Assembly: GCA_903929065.1 (NCBI GenBank)
Contig: CAIYTJ010000017.1
Location: forward strand, 1 to 8,279
Reading direction: 5' to 3'
DNA: 8,279 bases
From: an uncultured Bacteroidales bacterium
Lineage (GTDB): Bacteria > Bacteroidota > Bacteroidia > Bacteroidales > Paludibacteraceae
Below are positions 5,822 through 8,279 of the stretch, in pieces (position 1 is the stretch's first letter; every line of letters starts with the position of its first letter). A program made the translations under genes and the position numbers. The notes below the pieces were generated by a model that saw only the letters and a program-made list of their open reading frames with translations, searched no databases and was not told the DNA's origin.

Positions 5822-8227
5822 ATGAAAAAATATAGCCTGCTCTTATCAATCATTCTACTTTCGTTACCTGCTTTTGCCCAAAAGGGCATTATCAAAGGAA
5901 AAATAGTCGATGCAAAAACCAACCAACCGCTTGAATTTGCATCGATTTTAATACAGGGAACGGCCATTGGTTCAACATCCGACCTCGATGGAAATTACAT
6001 TTTTACGGGCATTGAACCCGGGTTCAAGCATTTGGTGGTTACTTCTGTCGGATACGAAACTACTGTTTCGGCTGAGTTTCAGGTTCAGGGAAATCAGACT
6101 ACGTTTATTGATGTTGCTGTAAAGGAATCGGCTGTGCAGCTAAAGGAAGTAACGGTTCGTCAGAATTTTTCGACCAAGAAAATTGAAAGCCCCATATCAG
6201 TGTTGACCATCGGCGTTCAGGAAATTGAAAAAACGGCCGGTGCCAACCGCGATGTTTCCAAAGTGATTCAAACCCTGCCTGGTGTTGGCGTGACCGATCC
6301 AAACCGCAACGACCTGATTGTGCGAGGCGGCGGACCTTCTGAAAATGTATTTTACCTCGATGGTATTGAAATACCTGTAATTAATCACTTTGCCACGCAA
6401 GGTTCGTCGGGCGGAACGGTGGGCGTTATTAATCCCGATTTTGTACGCGATATTAGCTTCTACACAGGCGCTTTTCCTGCCAATAAAGGAAATGCATTGA
6501 GTTCGGTAATGGATATTAAAGAAAAAGATGGAAGCAAAGACCGTTTACATACCAAACTTTCGGTGGGTGCTTCGGATGCTGCGTTGACGCTGGATGGTCC
6601 GATTGGAAAAAACACCACTTTTATCGTTTCGGCCCGTCAATCGTATCTTCAATTCCTGTTTCAGGCTATCGGGCTGCCGTTTTTGCCTACTTACAACGAC
6701 TTTCAGGTGAAAGTAAAAACGCAGATTGATAAAAAGAACGAAATTACTTTTTTGGGAATTGGAGCAATTGATAATGATGCACTGAATCTGGGAATTAAAA
6801 ATCCAACCGAAAGTCAGGCTTATTTATTGGCTTATCTTCCCACTTATGTGCAATGGAATTACACCGTTGGGGCAGTTTACAAGCATTTTGCCGATACGCA
6901 TTACGACACGTGGGTGCTGAGCCGCAATATGCTTCGCAATACGAATTATAAATACCTGAATAATGACGAAACGCTGGGTAAAACGTCCGATTATAAATCC
7001 GATGAAGCTGAAAATAAAATCCGTTTCGAGCGGAATTATCCCGATTTGCCTGTGAAACTATCGTTTGGGGGCGGTTTTAAATACGTGCATTACACCAATT
7101 ACACCAACCGTCAGATTTATTTCAATAACTCAGTGAGCAATCTGGTTTACAACACCTCGCTTGGATTATTCGGTTATCAGGCATTCATTCAGGCTTCGAA
7201 AGAAGTATTGGACGACCGGCTGAAATTGTCACTCGGAATAAATACGGCAGGATTGGATTATAACCAAAACATGATTAATCCATTAAACCAGCTTTCACCT
7301 CGTTTTTCGGCTTCGTATGCGCTTTCCGATAAAGTTGATTTGAATGCCAATGTTGCACGTTATGCGCAGCAACCAGCTTACACCACGCTGGGTTACCGCA
7401 ATGCTGCCGGTTTATTGGTAAATGAAAACGAAAACCTGAAATATGTAACATCCAATCAGGCTATTGCCGGATTCGAGTTCCGCCCCATGAATAATATGCG
7501 GCTAAGTGTGGAAGGATTTTATAAATCGTACGATAATTATCCGCTTTCGGTGGCCGATGGGTTGAGCATTGCCAGTAAAGGCACGAATTTTGGCCAGGTT
7601 GGTGACGAACAAATCGTTTCTACCGGAAAAGGGCGCGCTTACGGTGTTGAATTTCTTTACCGTATCATGGAAATGGGCAAACTGAATTTGACGGCCACTT
7701 ATACCTATTTCCGCAGTGAATTCACCAATTCAGCCGGCATTTATCTGCCTTCATCGTGGGATACGCGTAATCTGTTCAACCTGATTGCCAGTTATAAGTT
7801 TAAACACGATTGGAATGTGGCGGTTCGCTGGCGGTTTGTTGGCGGAGCACCTTACACACCAATTGATCCTAATTCTGCTTTAAAATCCGTTTGGGATATA
7901 ACCAACCAACCGGTGTTGGACTATTCGAAGTTCAATTCGCTTCAACTACCAAACACGCATCAACTGGATATGCGTATTGACAAGGAATTTTATTTCAAAA
8001 AATGGGTATTGAACCTGTACACAGATATTCAGAATGTCTATAATTTCAAAACGCAGGGTGCACCGATTTATACCAATATCAGCACGACTCCTACGTTGGA
8101 TGCACAGGGAAATAAAGTTTACTTACCGGTTACTGATCCTGCAAATCCTTCAAAATATGTATTGCGAACTATTGGTAATTTTGCAGGAACAATTTTACCG
8201 ACCATTGGTTTAATCATTAAAATATAA
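5822..8227 (+). CDS. TonB-dependent outer-membrane receptor with N-terminal carboxypeptidase-regulatory-like domain
   Basis: This 801-residue outer-membrane receptor should take up a large or scarce ligand using TonB/ExbBD energy. A signal peptide (1-19, cleavage after AFA before Q20) is followed by a CarboxypepD_reg-like beta domain at about 22-105 (GKIVDAKTNQPLEFASI, STSDLDGNYIF, VGYETT). Next comes a TonB-box-like LKEVTVR at 107-113, then the plug at about 120-235 with VIQTLPGV, LIVRGGGPSENVFYLDGIEIP and GALSSVMDIK. The rest is a 22-strand-type barrel with late motifs SSWDTRNLFN and VGGAPYTPID. It ends in a hydrophobic strand. It is shorter than SusC proteins and no SusD gene is beside it, so it is not a classical glycan-utilisation pair. 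The ligand is unknown. The spacing and A-rich leader suggest a separate transcription unit from the upstream cluster, continuing into the gene at the window end. Confidence 0.93.
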   Translation: MKKYSLLLSIILLSLPAFAQKGIIKGKIVDAKTNQPLEFASILIQGTAIGSTSDLDGNYIFTGIEPGFKHLVVTSVGYETTVSAEFQVQGNQTTFIDVAVKESAVQLKEVTVRQNFSTKKIESPISVLTIGVQEIEKTAGANRDVSKVIQTLPGVGVTDPNRNDLIVRGGGPSENVFYLDGIEIPVINHFATQGSSGGTVGVINPDFVRDISFYTGAFPANKGNALSSVMDIKEKDGSKDRLHTKLSVGASDAALTLDGPIGKNTTFIVSARQSYLQFLFQAIGLPFLPTYNDFQVKVKTQIDKKNEITFLGIGAIDNDALNLGIKNPTESQAYLLAYLPTYVQWNYTVGAVYKHFADTHYDTWVLSRNMLRNTNYKYLNNDETLGKTSDYKSDEAENKIRFERNYPDLPVKLSFGGGFKYVHYTNYTNRQIYFNNSVSNLVYNTSLGLFGYQAFIQASKEVLDDRLKLSLGINTAGLDYNQNMINPLNQLSPRFSASYALSDKVDLNANVARYAQQPAYTTLGYRNAAGLLVNENENLKYVTSNQAIAGFEFRPMNNMRLSVEGFYKSYDNYPLSVADGLSIASKGTNFGQVGDEQIVSTGKGRAYGVEFLYRIMEMGKLNLTATYTYFRSEFTNSAGIYLPSSWDTRNLFNLIASYKFKHDWNVAVRWRFVGGAPYTPIDPNSALKSVWDITNQPVLDYSKFNSLQLPNTHQLDMRIDKEFYFKKWVLNLYTDIQNVYNFKTQGAPIYTNISTTPTLDAQGNKVYLPVTDPANPSKYVLRTIGNFAGTILPTIGLIIKI

Positions 8228-8249
8228 ATTAATTTATAGTTGTTACAAT

Positions 8250-8279
8250 ATGAAAGCACAAGTTATATTAATTGCAGCA
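8250..8279 (+). CDS. Start of an exported protein, cut off by the window end
   Basis: An ATG 22 bases after the receptor stop opens a frame of ten codons to the window edge, reading MKAQVILIAA. A basic residue followed by a hydrophobic run is what the start of a signal peptide or lipoprotein signal looks like. TonB receptors of this type are, as I recall, often followed by a DUF4249-family lipoprotein, which is a plausible identity, but ten residues cannot establish it. The partner would probably sit at the cell surface and help the receptor capture its ligand. Confidence 0.5.
   Translation, partial: MKAQVILIAA

Noticed and set aside
1..8279. A new defence, phage or mobile system
   Set aside because: I see no nuclease, transposase, integrase, toxin-antitoxin pair, direct-repeat array with spacers, or composition break that would support one.

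Overview
The window looks like chromosomal DNA of a member of the Bacteroidota, most likely order Bacteroidales. The evidence is a single fused SpmA/SpmB-type membrane protein, a YbeY with the Bacteroidota-style third metal ligand (Asp instead of His), a TonB-dependent receptor with an N-terminal carboxypeptidase-regulatory-like domain, promoters of the TTG-N19-TAnnTTTG type, and A-rich leaders that mostly lack a Shine-Dalgarno sequence. I see no mobile element, CRISPR array, tRNA, rRNA or phage gene.

Layout. On the minus strand (positions 1-1829) lie a fused SpmAB-type membrane protein and, 26 bp downstream of it, the rRNA-maturation endonuclease ybeY. They read as one transcription unit from a well-formed promoter at 1871-1900. 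A divergent 240-bp AT-rich spacer (1830-2069) separates them from a plus-strand cluster. That cluster holds a tandem-ACT-domain protein (2070-2489), a PaaK-type arylacetate-CoA ligase overlapping it by ATGA (2486-3784), a class I/II PLP aminotransferase (3866-5161), and an unrecognised 180-residue acidic protein (5167-5709). A separate outer-membrane unit follows: a TonB-dependent receptor (5822-8227), then the first ten codons of another exported protein, cut by the window end.

How the genes may work together. ACT protein, arylacetate-CoA ligase and aminotransferase fit an aromatic amino acid / arylacetate pathway. Amino acid and arylpyruvate interconvert by the aminotransferase; arylacetyl-CoA and arylacetate interconvert by the ligase; the ACT protein would sense an amino acid. 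The connecting indolepyruvate/phenylpyruvate:ferredoxin oxidoreductase (IorAB) is not in the window, so the pathway is an inference from family and gene order. The 180-residue protein five bases behind the aminotransferase is the most genuinely unknown coding sequence here.

Most of the window is ordinary core or near-core Bacteroidota content. The better leads are the unknown 180-residue protein and its linkage, the ACT-ligase translational coupling, a run of five AATTCGT-type heptamers plus a cUUCGg hairpin inside the cluster, and the fused sporulation-type protein in a presumably non-sporulating lineage.
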